NCBI GenBank assembly: GCA_028285415.1
Contig: JANQPF010000003.1
Coordinates: 124,001 to 188,000 of the forward strand
Length of the DNA stretch: 64,000 bases
Origin: Pseudomonadales bacterium
Lineage (GTDB): Bacteria; Pseudomonadota; Gammaproteobacteria; Pseudomonadales; Azotimanducaceae
Direction: 5' to 3'
The notes beneath the pieces are model-generated. The model was not told the DNA's origin. It was given only the letters and a program-made list of their open reading frames with translations, and did no database searches. Both the position numbers and the translations under genes were made by a program. Of this stretch, positions 24,886-33,160 are shown piece after piece. Each line of letters begins with the position of its first letter. Within the stretch, counting starts at the first letter, position 1.

Positions 24886-25716
24886 ATGACGCTTCTAGAA
24901 CGCCTGCTCACCCGCCTCAATCTGCAGGCATCAGCAACCGGCATCTTCATCGGCGGCGCCGGTGCCGGTGGCGTAACGGACAACGATCGTCTGTTCGGCG
25001 GCCTGGTCGCGGCGCAGGCCACCATGGCTGCGCTGCGCACGGTAAACGACTTTCCACTGCACTCACTGCATGCGTACTTTCTGCGTCCGGGGCGGCCTGA
25101 CGCTGACATCAAGTTCCACGTCAGCCACACCAAGGAAGGCAGTAATTTCAAAGCACGCAGCGTTGCCGCCTGGCAGAACGAGGAGCTCATTTTCCAGCTG
25201 CAGGCGAGTTTCCAGCGCCCCGTGGAAGATAGTCTGACCCATACCGATCCCATGCCGAATACGCCGGCACCTGACACGCTGCCGAATCGCGATCAGCTGC
25301 GCGGGCGGTCGAACTGGCAGGACATGCCCGTGGATGTGCGCATGGCTACGGACATCACCGCAGATGAGCCGCTCCCGCCCGAACAGGCAATCTGGCTGAA
25401 GGTCAACGGCGCGCTTCCGGAAGATCCGAACCTGCATCTTGCCATGCTGGTCTACGCAAGCGACCGCTCGCTCCTCGACACGGCCTTCAGGCCCCACGCT
25501 GACCAGGGCAGCCTTACCGGCGCCAGTCTCGATCACAGCATGTGGTTTCATCAGCCGCCACGTTTCGACGACTGGGTGCTCTACAGCATGCAGAGCCCGG
25601 CCGCAGCGGGGGGACGGGGTCTTGCGTTCGGTGCCATGTTCAACGCAGCCGGTGAGCGTCTTGTGACGGTTGCACAGGAAGGTGTGCTGCGGGTGCGCCC
25701 GCAAACCGCCGGTTGA
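24886..25716 (+). CDS. tesB: Acyl-CoA thioesterase II (TesB-like)
   Basis: This double-hotdog thioesterase of 276 residues releases free fatty acid and CoA from acyl-CoA. Typical segments are RLFGGLVAAQATMAALRTV, LHSLHAYFLRPGRPD, FKARSVAAWQNEELIFQLQASFQ and, in the second hotdog, SLDHSMWFHQPPRFDDWVLY with the catalytic Asp region. The start ATG at 24886 lies 1 bp after the arfB stop; the ORF stays open upstream but overlaps arfB. It is convergent with the acyl-CoA synthetase gene, so CoA ester formation and hydrolysis are encoded side by side. Confidence 0.88.
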   Translation: MTLLERLLTRLNLQASATGIFIGGAGAGGVTDNDRLFGGLVAAQATMAALRTVNDFPLHSLHAYFLRPGRPDADIKFHVSHTKEGSNFKARSVAAWQNEELIFQLQASFQRPVEDSLTHTDPMPNTPAPDTLPNRDQLRGRSNWQDMPVDVRMATDITADEPLPPEQAIWLKVNGALPEDPNLHLAMLVYASDRSLLDTAFRPHADQGSLTGASLDHSMWFHQPPRFDDWVLYSMQSPAAAGGRGLAFGAMFNAAGERLVTVAQEGVLRVRPQTAG

Positions 25717-25722
25717 AGTGCA

Positions 25723-27342
25723 CTAGCTCAGCATGTCGAGCAGTTTGAATTTCTGCACCTTGGTGCTCGACATCGGCCACTCATCCACGAAGTAGATCTC
25801 TCGCGGCACCTTGAAACTCGCAAGGTCCGCCTTGCAGTGAGCGATGAGCTCAGCAGCGCTTGCCGACGCACCCGGCGCCATCTCGACAAAGGCAACCGGT
25901 ACCTCGAGCAGACGATCGTCCGCACGACCGACAACCTGAGCAAGCTGCACGGCAGGATGCGAGGCGAGGTGTGACTCGATCTCGAGCGCCGCCACGTTTT
26001 CGCCGCCTACTTTCAGCATGTCTTTGATGCGCCCGTGGTAACAGACAGCTCCACGATCCGTCACGCTGCAGAGATCGCCCGTACGAAACCAGCCGTCAAC
26101 AAAACTCTCTGCATTCTTTTCCGGGCTCTTGTGGTAGCCATCGAAGACACAGTAACCGCGCACCCAGATCTCGCCGCGCTCGCCGTGCGGTACCTCTTCG
26201 AGCGTGTCCGGGTCGGTAATGCGCACTTCTATCCCGGGAAACGGTACGCCACAGGTATGCAGACGATCTTCCAGGCTCTCCTCCGGATGGTTGAAGGAGA
26301 TCACCCCGCCGCACTCGGTCATGCCGTAAGCGCCGGTCTGAACCGCCTGTGGAAAAGCGTCCTGAAAACGACGCAGCATCTCGATCGGCGCTACGTTGTT
26401 GATGCGCCTGAGTGAAGACAAATCGGTGTCGGCAAAACGCGGATGGGTGATCAGCTCGTTGGTGACCGTCGGAAAGGATGGGAACGCAATGGTTGCACGG
26501 TCGCGCTCCATCATCTCGAGCGCGGTGCCCGCTTCGACGTGCGTCATGGATGCAAGCGCAGCGCCGGCGTCCAGACACGCCAGGAGCGGCAGCACCGACG
26601 CCATGTGGAACATCGGCAGGGGCGCCCAGAACACGTCGGACTCTGAGAGAAAATAGCGCGTGCGGTTCATGTTCACGCCGTTGCGCACCAGCAGGCCGTG
26701 GGCAAGCGGGCAGCCTTTGGGATTTGCCGTTGTGCCGGACGTGTACATCATGATGGCCGGATCCGAAACGCTGACCCGGACCCTGAGAGCATCCACCGCA
26801 TCGTCGGTAACTCGGGTACCCGCCGCCTCAAATTCAGACGCCGTCAAAAAACCCGCCGGGGCATCACCCAGCATGACAACGTTTTTGAGGCGCGGAGCGG
26901 AGGCGAGGTCGAGACTCGTGGCGTCCGCATCCGCAAGCTCAGGGAACGCGGTGGTCAGAAGCTCGCCAAAATCGGCGTACTCCGAAATGAGATCCGACGT
27001 GACGAGGAGCTTGAGATCGGCATTTTCGACGACGTAGGCAAGCTCTCCCGGCTTGTAACGTGCGTTCATGGGTACGGCGACTGCGCCAATGAGATGGCAG
27101 CCCAGCACCAGTTCCATGAACTCGATGCAGTTGGCCATGAGCACGCCGACAAAGTCGCCAGAAGTGACGCCAAGCCCCAGCATGCTGCGCGCGCGTCCAT
27201 AGGCACGCTCCGCAAACTCGGCATACGTGACCCTGCGATCCGGCAAGATCATGAGCGGACGATCAGGATGTCGATCGCGCGTCGTCAGCAGTAGATCGCC
27301 GATGGTTGTGACGTGAATACGATGGTCTCGCAGATTATCCAT
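25723..27342 (-). CDS. AMP-dependent acyl-CoA synthetase
   Basis: This class-I adenylate-forming ligase of 539 residues activates a carboxylic acid to its CoA thioester via an acyl-AMP. The P-loop-like motif MYTSGTTANPKGCP (about 206-219), GAYGMTECGGVISFN (A5), WFRTGDLCSV (A7 Asp) and YHGRIKDMLKVGGENVAALEIE (A8 hinge) are intact. A C-terminal KVPREIYFVDEWP plus a Lys near the end (STKVQKFK) supplies the A10 lysine. The acid substrate is unknown; fatty, aryl or steroid side-chain acids are all possible. The gene diverges from the DUF3604 gene across a 103-bp gap. Confidence 0.87.
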   Translation of the reverse strand: MDNLRDHRIHVTTIGDLLLTTRDRHPDRPLMILPDRRVTYAEFAERAYGRARSMLGLGVTSGDFVGVLMANCIEFMELVLGCHLIGAVAVPMNARYKPGELAYVVENADLKLLVTSDLISEYADFGELLTTAFPELADADATSLDLASAPRLKNVVMLGDAPAGFLTASEFEAAGTRVTDDAVDALRVRVSVSDPAIMMYTSGTTANPKGCPLAHGLLVRNGVNMNRTRYFLSESDVFWAPLPMFHMASVLPLLACLDAGAALASMTHVEAGTALEMMERDRATIAFPSFPTVTNELITHPRFADTDLSSLRRINNVAPIEMLRRFQDAFPQAVQTGAYGMTECGGVISFNHPEESLEDRLHTCGVPFPGIEVRITDPDTLEEVPHGERGEIWVRGYCVFDGYHKSPEKNAESFVDGWFRTGDLCSVTDRGAVCYHGRIKDMLKVGGENVAALEIESHLASHPAVQLAQVVGRADDRLLEVPVAFVEMAPGASASAAELIAHCKADLASFKVPREIYFVDEWPMSSTKVQKFKLLDMLS

Positions 27343-27445
27343 GCTGAGTTCCTCCCTCGGAGCACCCTAGCGCGACGCCTCGCTGTTGGCTAGCCATGCC
27401 GCTTTTTGAGTAAGATCGAGGCAAAGGGGTATCTGAGGGGATCAC

Positions 27446-29272
27446 ATGAAGAGAGTGCTCGGCTGCATGCTGCTTGCGCTGACCGTCACCGCCACGGCAG
27501 AAGAGGAGAGCTACTCGCCGACCGTGGAGGACAACTTTCCGCGCGAAGTGTTCTGGGGTGATCTGCACGTTCACTCGAACCTGTCACCGGACTCTTTCAG
27601 CTTCGGCAATCCGAACCTGGGCCCCGATGCCGCCTATCGTTTCGCAAAGGGCGAGGCGGTAACGGCCAGCACCGGCCGGCTCGCGCAGCTGCGCCGCCCG
27701 TTGGATTTCCTGATGGTGGCGGATCACGCGGAATTTCTCGGTGTTTTCCCGCGCCTCATCAGTCAGGATGAAGCGCTCCTGGCCACCTCCCTGGGCGAGC
27801 GCTGGGGCGGCTACCTTGCGGGCGGTGACATGAGCCGGGTGATGACCGAGTTTGTCGACGCCATCCAGGGCGGTGACTACGAACAGGAGCTGTCTGCGGC
27901 GTTTCGCCGTGATATCTGGCGCGACGCCGCATCTATCGCGGACGATCACAATCAGCCCGGAATTTTCACGGCTTTTGTAGGCTACGAGTGGACCTCGATG
28001 GTCAACGGCAACAACCTGCACCGGGTTGTGGTGTTCAAAGACGGCGCTGAGGTTGCTGCTTCCCGGCCGCCGTTCTCGTCCCTCGACAGTCAGGACCCCG
28101 AGGACTTATGGGCGGCGCTTGCCGACTACGAGGAGGCAACCGGCGGAAAGGTCATGGCCATCCCTCACAACGGCAACCTTTCCAACGGCCTGATGTTTGC
28201 GGACACAACCCTCGGCGGCGAGATGCTGGACGCAGACTACGCCCGGCGGCGCGCCAGATGGGAGCCGTTGTACGAAGTTACGCAAGTCAAAGGCGACGCA
28301 GAAGCACATCCGCTTCTGTCACCAGACGACGAGTTTGCTGCGTACGAGAACTGGGACGCCGACAACATCGGCCGCGTGCAGGAAAAAGAGACGTGGATGC
28401 TGAATCACGAGTACGCCCGCCCGGCATTGAAGCTGGGATTGAAGTGGGAGGCAGCCCTGGGCGTCAACCCGTTCGACTTCGGCATGATCGGCAGCACCGA
28501 CTCTCATACCACCCTCGCCACCGCCGACGACGACAACTTCTGGGGCAAATTCAACGACTCAGAACCGAAACCCGACCGCACCGCGAACACGATGGGCGGC
28601 CGGCTCTGGTACAACTGGAAGCTCGCCGCCTCGGGATACGCAGCAGTCTGGGCCAGAGAAAACACCCGTGAAGCGCTCTTCGAGGCCATGGCGCGCAAAG
28701 AGGTATATACCACGACCGGACCGCGCATTGCGTTGCGCTTTTTTGGTGGCTGGGACTATCCGGCGGGCGCAGAAGACACGCCGGATCTGGCGCGCCTCGG
28801 CTACGCGGCAGGCGTACCCATGGGCGGACGCCTGGGTAACGCAAGGGCCGAGGCACCCGTCTTTCTCATCCAGGCGCTACGCGACCCCGACGGCGCCAAT
28901 CTCGATCGTGTGCAGATTGTGAAGGGCTGGCTGGATGCAAGCGGCAAAGTACAGGAGAGGGTCTACAACGTCGCCATGTCGGACGGGCGCAAAACCAACC
29001 GCCGCGGCCAGGTGCAGGCCGTCGGCTCGACCGTCGACGTCGCCAATGCGAGCTACGACAACAGCATCGGCGCGGCTGAGCTCACCACGCGGTGGGTGGA
29101 TCCGGACTTCGATCAGAATGAGCTTGCGTTTTACTATGTGCGCGTCCTGGAGATTCCTACACCGCGCTGGACGGCTTACGACGCAAAGGCGTTCGGGCTG
29201 GAGCTTGATCCGCAGATACCGATGATCAACCAGGAGCGCGTCTACAGCTCGCCGATCTGGTATTCACCCTGA
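27446..29272 (+). CDS. Exported DUF3604-family protein
   Basis: The protein has 608 residues, with a signal peptide (MKRVLGCMLLALTVTATA). The family hallmark is the PHP-like metal motif FWGDLHVHSNLSPDSFSFG near the N-terminus, followed by DFLMVADHAEFLG, FTAFVGYEWTSM, AIPHNGNLSNG and FGMIGSTDSHTT, all typical DUF3604 landmarks with His and Asp residues positioned for a metal centre. A phosphoesterase-like or other hydrolytic role is likely, but no substrate is known for the family. The start ATG follows GAGGGGATCAC. The stop is 1 bp from the convergent sterol desaturase stop. Confidence 0.88.
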   Translation: MKRVLGCMLLALTVTATAEEESYSPTVEDNFPREVFWGDLHVHSNLSPDSFSFGNPNLGPDAAYRFAKGEAVTASTGRLAQLRRPLDFLMVADHAEFLGVFPRLISQDEALLATSLGERWGGYLAGGDMSRVMTEFVDAIQGGDYEQELSAAFRRDIWRDAASIADDHNQPGIFTAFVGYEWTSMVNGNNLHRVVVFKDGAEVAASRPPFSSLDSQDPEDLWAALADYEEATGGKVMAIPHNGNLSNGLMFADTTLGGEMLDADYARRRARWEPLYEVTQVKGDAEAHPLLSPDDEFAAYENWDADNIGRVQEKETWMLNHEYARPALKLGLKWEAALGVNPFDFGMIGSTDSHTTLATADDDNFWGKFNDSEPKPDRTANTMGGRLWYNWKLAASGYAAVWARENTREALFEAMARKEVYTTTGPRIALRFFGGWDYPAGAEDTPDLARLGYAAGVPMGGRLGNARAEAPVFLIQALRDPDGANLDRVQIVKGWLDASGKVQERVYNVAMSDGRKTNRRGQVQAVGSTVDVANASYDNSIGAAELTTRWVDPDFDQNELAFYYVRVLEIPTPRWTAYDAKAFGLELDPQIPMINQERVYSSPIWYSP

Positions 29273-29273
29273 C

Positions 29274-30398
29274 CTATTTGAAGGGGTAGAGAAACTGTTG
29301 CCAGAAGCCCTTGGGCACCGGCGCGCTGAAAACGCCGTAACTTTCCGGCCAGGCCTCTTTCGGCAGCTTGAAGGTACCCATCAGCATGTCGATCAGCGGG
29401 AGATGTACGGCGTAGTTCGTGTTCGCGTACGCCGGATCGTCGCTGTGGTGCCAATGGTGGTAGCGCGGCGTGACAATGACGTAGCTCAGCCAGCCGAACC
29501 TCCAGTTGACGTTGGCGTGCACAAAAACCGCCTGCACGCCTACCAGGACAACGTAGGCGTTCAGGGCCACTTCGCTGAATCCAATCAGGTAAAGCGGCAC
29601 GATGACGGCCGTGCGGGTGAGCGCGGCTTCGACCAGGTGCGTTCTGGATCCTGCAAGCCAGTCCAGATGCTCACTCGAATGATGAACCGCGTGAAATTTC
29701 CAGAGCCAGGGTATCTCGTGATACCAGCGATGTGTCAGTGCCTGAAAGAAATCAGCGATGAATACACAAGCAATGAACTGGGCCCAGACCGGCATTGACC
29801 GCGCGATCTCTGTGACCGTTTCGGATTGCGCCCATCCCAGCACGTAGACGTGCACCGCGTTGGTAAAGAGGAGGAAAAACTGTATCAACAGGTGCGCTAC
29901 CACGAAGTAGGTCATGTCCGTGCGCCACTCCGGGCGCAGGATATTCAGCTCCTTCTGCGCAAACGCTTTCTCGAGCGGAATGAAAATCAACATCGAGAAG
30001 ATAAACGCAAGGATGAACCAGTCCAATCCAAACGACACGGGTGCGACCCCTACCGGCTGGTCAGTGACGGTGAAGGCGCCCAAGCCAACTGCCAGCAACG
30101 AGGCGGCGATGCCCGTTACCGAAAGCTTCTTCTGCTCACAGATCGCAAAGCTCACAATCCCGCAAATGAACGCAACGACGATGCCCAGCCAGAGCAGATT
30201 GCGGGCAAATTCGAAGCTGTACAGAGCTTCACGGAATTCAGCCGTTGTCAGCCACGCAGGGTATTTGAAGCACAGCACCCCCAGGAAAGCGCAAATCCCA
30301 AGCGTCGCGGACAGGTATCCCGCAATGCGGCCCTCACCCCATATGAATGGAAGGTGTCCGTGACGTGAGAAGAAAGAAGTTTGCTGGCTGTTGTCCAT
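29274..30398 (-). CDS. Sterol desaturase / fatty-acid hydroxylase family membrane protein
   Basis: This integral membrane diiron enzyme has 374 residues. Several helices precede the eight-His cluster: HRWYHEIPWLWKFHAVHHSSEHLDWL and YHHWHHSDD near the C-terminus, plus single His residues between. It hydroxylates or desaturates lipids, sterols or carotenoids using oxygen. The start ATG at 30398 has AGAGGA upstream; a GTG 15 codons upstream has none. The extra N-terminal membrane block (about 30-130) is longer than in minimal family members. A second family member is at 39720-40934. Confidence 0.82.
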   Translation of the reverse strand: MDNSQQTSFFSRHGHLPFIWGEGRIAGYLSATLGICAFLGVLCFKYPAWLTTAEFREALYSFEFARNLLWLGIVVAFICGIVSFAICEQKKLSVTGIAASLLAVGLGAFTVTDQPVGVAPVSFGLDWFILAFIFSMLIFIPLEKAFAQKELNILRPEWRTDMTYFVVAHLLIQFFLLFTNAVHVYVLGWAQSETVTEIARSMPVWAQFIACVFIADFFQALTHRWYHEIPWLWKFHAVHHSSEHLDWLAGSRTHLVEAALTRTAVIVPLYLIGFSEVALNAYVVLVGVQAVFVHANVNWRFGWLSYVIVTPRYHHWHHSDDPAYANTNYAVHLPLIDMLMGTFKLPKEAWPESYGVFSAPVPKGFWQQFLYPFK

Positions 30399-30481
30399 GG
30401 CGCATCCTCTGCTGAACAACTGGAGGTTCGCCAATTCTGACACCCGGCTTGAACAGCTGGCGTGACAGAAGTCTCAACGCA

Positions 30482-31081
30482 CTACAGATGACGCAGCGCA
30501 AACATCTCGAACCAACGATCCAGATTCGCGTAACCCTCATCAAGGATATCCAACCCGCCGAACTTCGCGAAATTGAATCCCGCCAGCAGCGTGCAATCGG
30601 CGATGGTGGGGCCGCTTCCCATCACAAACGGTCCGTCGCCGACCAGCTCGTTCACATAAGCCAGCGAACCCGGCAGATTGCTGCGCTCACTTTCTGCCAA
30701 TCCCGGATTAGGCGGCAGGCCAATCGGAGAGTCGGTCGCGTGAACGAGACGCACCAGACGGTTGGTTATGTTGAGCTCGATATAACGCTCCCGGGCGCGC
30801 ACCCGCGCCCGCTCGAGCGGCGTGCTGCCGATCATGACCGGCTCGGGATACAGCTCCTCCAGATATTCCATGATAGGCAGCGACTCGGTCAGGATGGTGC
30901 CATCATCGAGCTCGAGCACCGGCACGGTTCCCCGCGGCGAGCGCGCAAGGTGCTCGGGACTGCGCTGCTCGCCATTGAGAAAATTGACCATCACGAGCTC
31001 AACGTCTGCGATGTCTTTTTCCTTGACGTAGAAGATTACCTTCGCCGGGTTGGGTGCGGGCGGGAAGTGATAGAGCTTCAT
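30482..31081 (-). CDS. Glutathione S-transferase
   Basis: This soluble GST of 199 residues has a thioredoxin-like N-domain (MKLYHFPPAPNPAKVIFYVKEKD, PRGTVPVLELDDGTILTES with the cis-Pro and the Glu-Ser glutathione-binding pair) and an all-helical C-domain (about 85-199). The catalytic residue is probably a Tyr or Ser near the N-terminus, but no single residue is certain. It conjugates or isomerises compounds with glutathione. It is divergent from the HD-domain gene across 50 bp. The neighbouring isomerase/VOC fusion (6848-7831) may also use glutathione, but the two are too far apart to be an operon. Confidence 0.82.
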   Translation of the reverse strand: MKLYHFPPAPNPAKVIFYVKEKDIADVELVMVNFLNGEQRSPEHLARSPRGTVPVLELDDGTILTESLPIMEYLEELYPEPVMIGSTPLERARVRARERYIELNITNRLVRLVHATDSPIGLPPNPGLAESERSNLPGSLAYVNELVGDGPFVMGSGPTIADCTLLAGFNFAKFGGLDILDEGYANLDRWFEMFALRHL

Positions 31082-31131
31082 CTGCCGTCTGTCTTACATT
31101 GCGGATTGATCTGCGATGGTATCATTGCGTC

Positions 31132-31935
31132 ATGACCAGGCACGAAGCAGTACGTCAGGCCGTATCTGTCGCGCACCAGGCGCGTCGCGAGATCTCCCCG
31201 ACATCCACGCCGCAGGAAAAGGCGGACCAGCTCGAAACGCTCATGCTCGAGGGGCACACGGTACAGGTGATGCCACCCTGGCTCGCAGACGTGACTCGGG
31301 AGCCGCCGCCAGGACTGCCCACGGGACGTTTCCTGATGGGTGACGACCCGCGCCTGCCGGCCATGCCGGACCGGCCTGCGCTATACGATTTTTATACGTG
31401 CCGCGTCGCGCTGAATCAGACCGGCATACAGCACATGCTGCAGAGCGCAGCACTTGCGCAGGACAAAGGCCTTTCCGACAACGTCGTGCTCGCCTGCATC
31501 CTGCACGACATCAGCGTCACGAACCTCGTACGTACCGACCATGGCTACTGGGCAGCACAGCTCATCGAGCCCTATGTCGATGCCGAAGTCACCGAAGCTG
31601 TCCGCTACCGTCAGGCGCTGCGCTATTTTGCAGAGCCCGACTATGACTACGACTATCCCGCATTCTATCGGGAAGTGTTTGGCGAGGACTACAAGCCAGC
31701 AGAGTATCTCGAGGCGGCACGCGACTTTGCCCGCACCCAGCCCTGGTACGATACGGCGATGCAGGTTGTGGTGAACGACTTCTACGCCTTCGACGCGAAC
31801 GTCAGGATCGAACTCAACCGGTTCGAAGGCGTCATGAAGACCGCATTCAGAAATCCCATCGAGGGCCTCGGCTTCGATGCCAGCGCTTCCGCGCACATGT
31901 GGCGGACCCTCATCTGGCCCAACAATTTTCTCTAG
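31132..31935 (+). CDS. HD-domain protein
   Basis: The protein has 267 residues and no signal peptide. The centre carries an HD-type metal site: a His in TGIQHMLQSA, the pair ILHDIS (H-D), a His in RTDHGYWAAQ and a Tyr/Asp-rich stretch (EPDYDYDYPAFYREVF). The rest is helical, like a phosphohydrolase of the HD superfamily. The start at 31132 is chosen because the domain begins soon after; the upstream extension overlaps the divergent GST promoter and lacks a ribosome site. The substrate is unknown. The last part (LGFDASASAHMWRTLIWP) is not part of the usual HD core. Confidence 0.65.
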   Translation: MTRHEAVRQAVSVAHQARREISPTSTPQEKADQLETLMLEGHTVQVMPPWLADVTREPPPGLPTGRFLMGDDPRLPAMPDRPALYDFYTCRVALNQTGIQHMLQSAALAQDKGLSDNVVLACILHDISVTNLVRTDHGYWAAQLIEPYVDAEVTEAVRYRQALRYFAEPDYDYDYPAFYREVFGEDYKPAEYLEAARDFARTQPWYDTAMQVVVNDFYAFDANVRIELNRFEGVMKTAFRNPIEGLGFDASASAHMWRTLIWPNNFL

Positions 31936-31947
31936 CGGCCTGTAAGC

Positions 31948-33159
31948 TCAGCCCACCGCTGCAGCGGCGGGTTGGACGCCCGAGGTGGTTTCATCCAGCG
32001 CGGTTCCAGGGAAGAAGTTGACCCAGGCGAACCAGTACATACCCGGGTACAGGGTACGGATGCGTCGGAGTAGCCCAACGTCGCTGCGCCCGTGGCAGTT
32101 CAGCTGACGGATCTGCACACCTGCCGGTCGTTCGAAGGCAGCAAGACAGCCAGCGTCCTCATCGAACGTCAACGCCACCGATAAGCCGCCCACCTCCGTA
32201 TTCACGACACCCTGCGACTGCACGTACGCTGATGTAAACGCCGCCGCTTCGTCGCCTTCGGCTATGCCCCACACCAGGGTTTTCCGCGAAAGCCGGTCGT
32301 CTTCGTTGCTCAACGTTTCGAACATCAGAGCGTCCGTCCGATGATGGGTGTCGAGGGCGCGGTCGAACACGCGCTCGACCACCTCGTCAACAAGGCGCAG
32401 AAGCGGATTTCGGGACCAGAGCCCCATGGGGTTGAGGTAAACCAGTCCATCCGGATGAGTCGATCGATAGCACCGCCATGACATTCGGATCACGGCTACT
32501 CGCCGGAGCCCCGAGGTACACGCCGGGGTTCCCGCATAAATCTGCTGCAGACAGGCGCCATCCATCTTCAAGATGAGGTTGTTGCCGAATTGGCCTGCCA
32601 CCGAGAGATCGGCACTTTCGGGCACCTCAACGGCCATGCCCAATCGCGAGAGCGCGCAGTAGGTCATCACCAAGCGATGGTTCAGCCCCACACCGGCCCC
32701 TGTACCTGCCCCCACACCTGCAACGTGCGGGCGACGGATTTCTCTGTCCGCAAATGCCCACGTCTGACCGGCGGCTTCCACCACGAGCACCTCGTCGTCG
32801 TCAGCCAGAGCAGACGCAGCCGCCTGGACGTCGAAGTATCGTGCGCTGGTTTGCTGACCACGTAGACCCACGTGTACCCACAGCCAGGGAAACGCCGTGC
32901 AGAGGATCATCAGCGCCAATGCACCAATAACGACCCACCCGTCTCCAGCGCCCGCAATGTGAGTCATGACGCTTGCGGCAGCACAGCCCGCAATCAGCGC
33001 AAGCGTTCGACCTTCATCCTCAGCCGCAGAGATGAGCTCTGCACGCTGAACGTTGAATACGGCCTGGGTAACGTCGCCCAACGCTCTGAAGTACCGAAAC
33101 GCCAGGACCACGCCGCAACCCAGGGCCGCCCAATGCACGACGGTGCAGAGAAACGCCAT
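31948..33159 (-). CDS. Membrane protein with DUF3179-like domain
   Basis: The protein has 403 residues. Two or more N-terminal helices (about 5-22, 52-68, 74-94) precede a domain that can be aligned by eye with DUF3179: EVLVVEAAGQTWAFADREIRRPHV, MTYCALSRLGMAVEV (cf. TYCPLC), FGNNLILKMDGACLQQIYAG and MSWRCYRSTHPDGL. The second Cys of the usual TYCPLC is replaced by Ser, so any metal or disulfide role of that pair is lost or changed. It is the last gene of the TetR-led operon, starting 1 bp after the sulfatase stop. Its function is unknown. Confidence 0.65.
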   Translation of the reverse strand: MAFLCTVVHWAALGCGVVLAFRYFRALGDVTQAVFNVQRAELISAAEDEGRTLALIAGCAAASVMTHIAGAGDGWVVIGALALMILCTAFPWLWVHVGLRGQQTSARYFDVQAAASALADDDEVLVVEAAGQTWAFADREIRRPHVAGVGAGTGAGVGLNHRLVMTYCALSRLGMAVEVPESADLSVAGQFGNNLILKMDGACLQQIYAGTPACTSGLRRVAVIRMSWRCYRSTHPDGLVYLNPMGLWSRNPLLRLVDEVVERVFDRALDTHHRTDALMFETLSNEDDRLSRKTLVWGIAEGDEAAAFTSAYVQSQGVVNTEVGGLSVALTFDEDAGCLAAFERPAGVQIRQLNCHGRSDVGLLRRIRTLYPGMYWFAWVNFFPGTALDETTSGVQPAAAAVG

Positions 33160-33160
33160 G

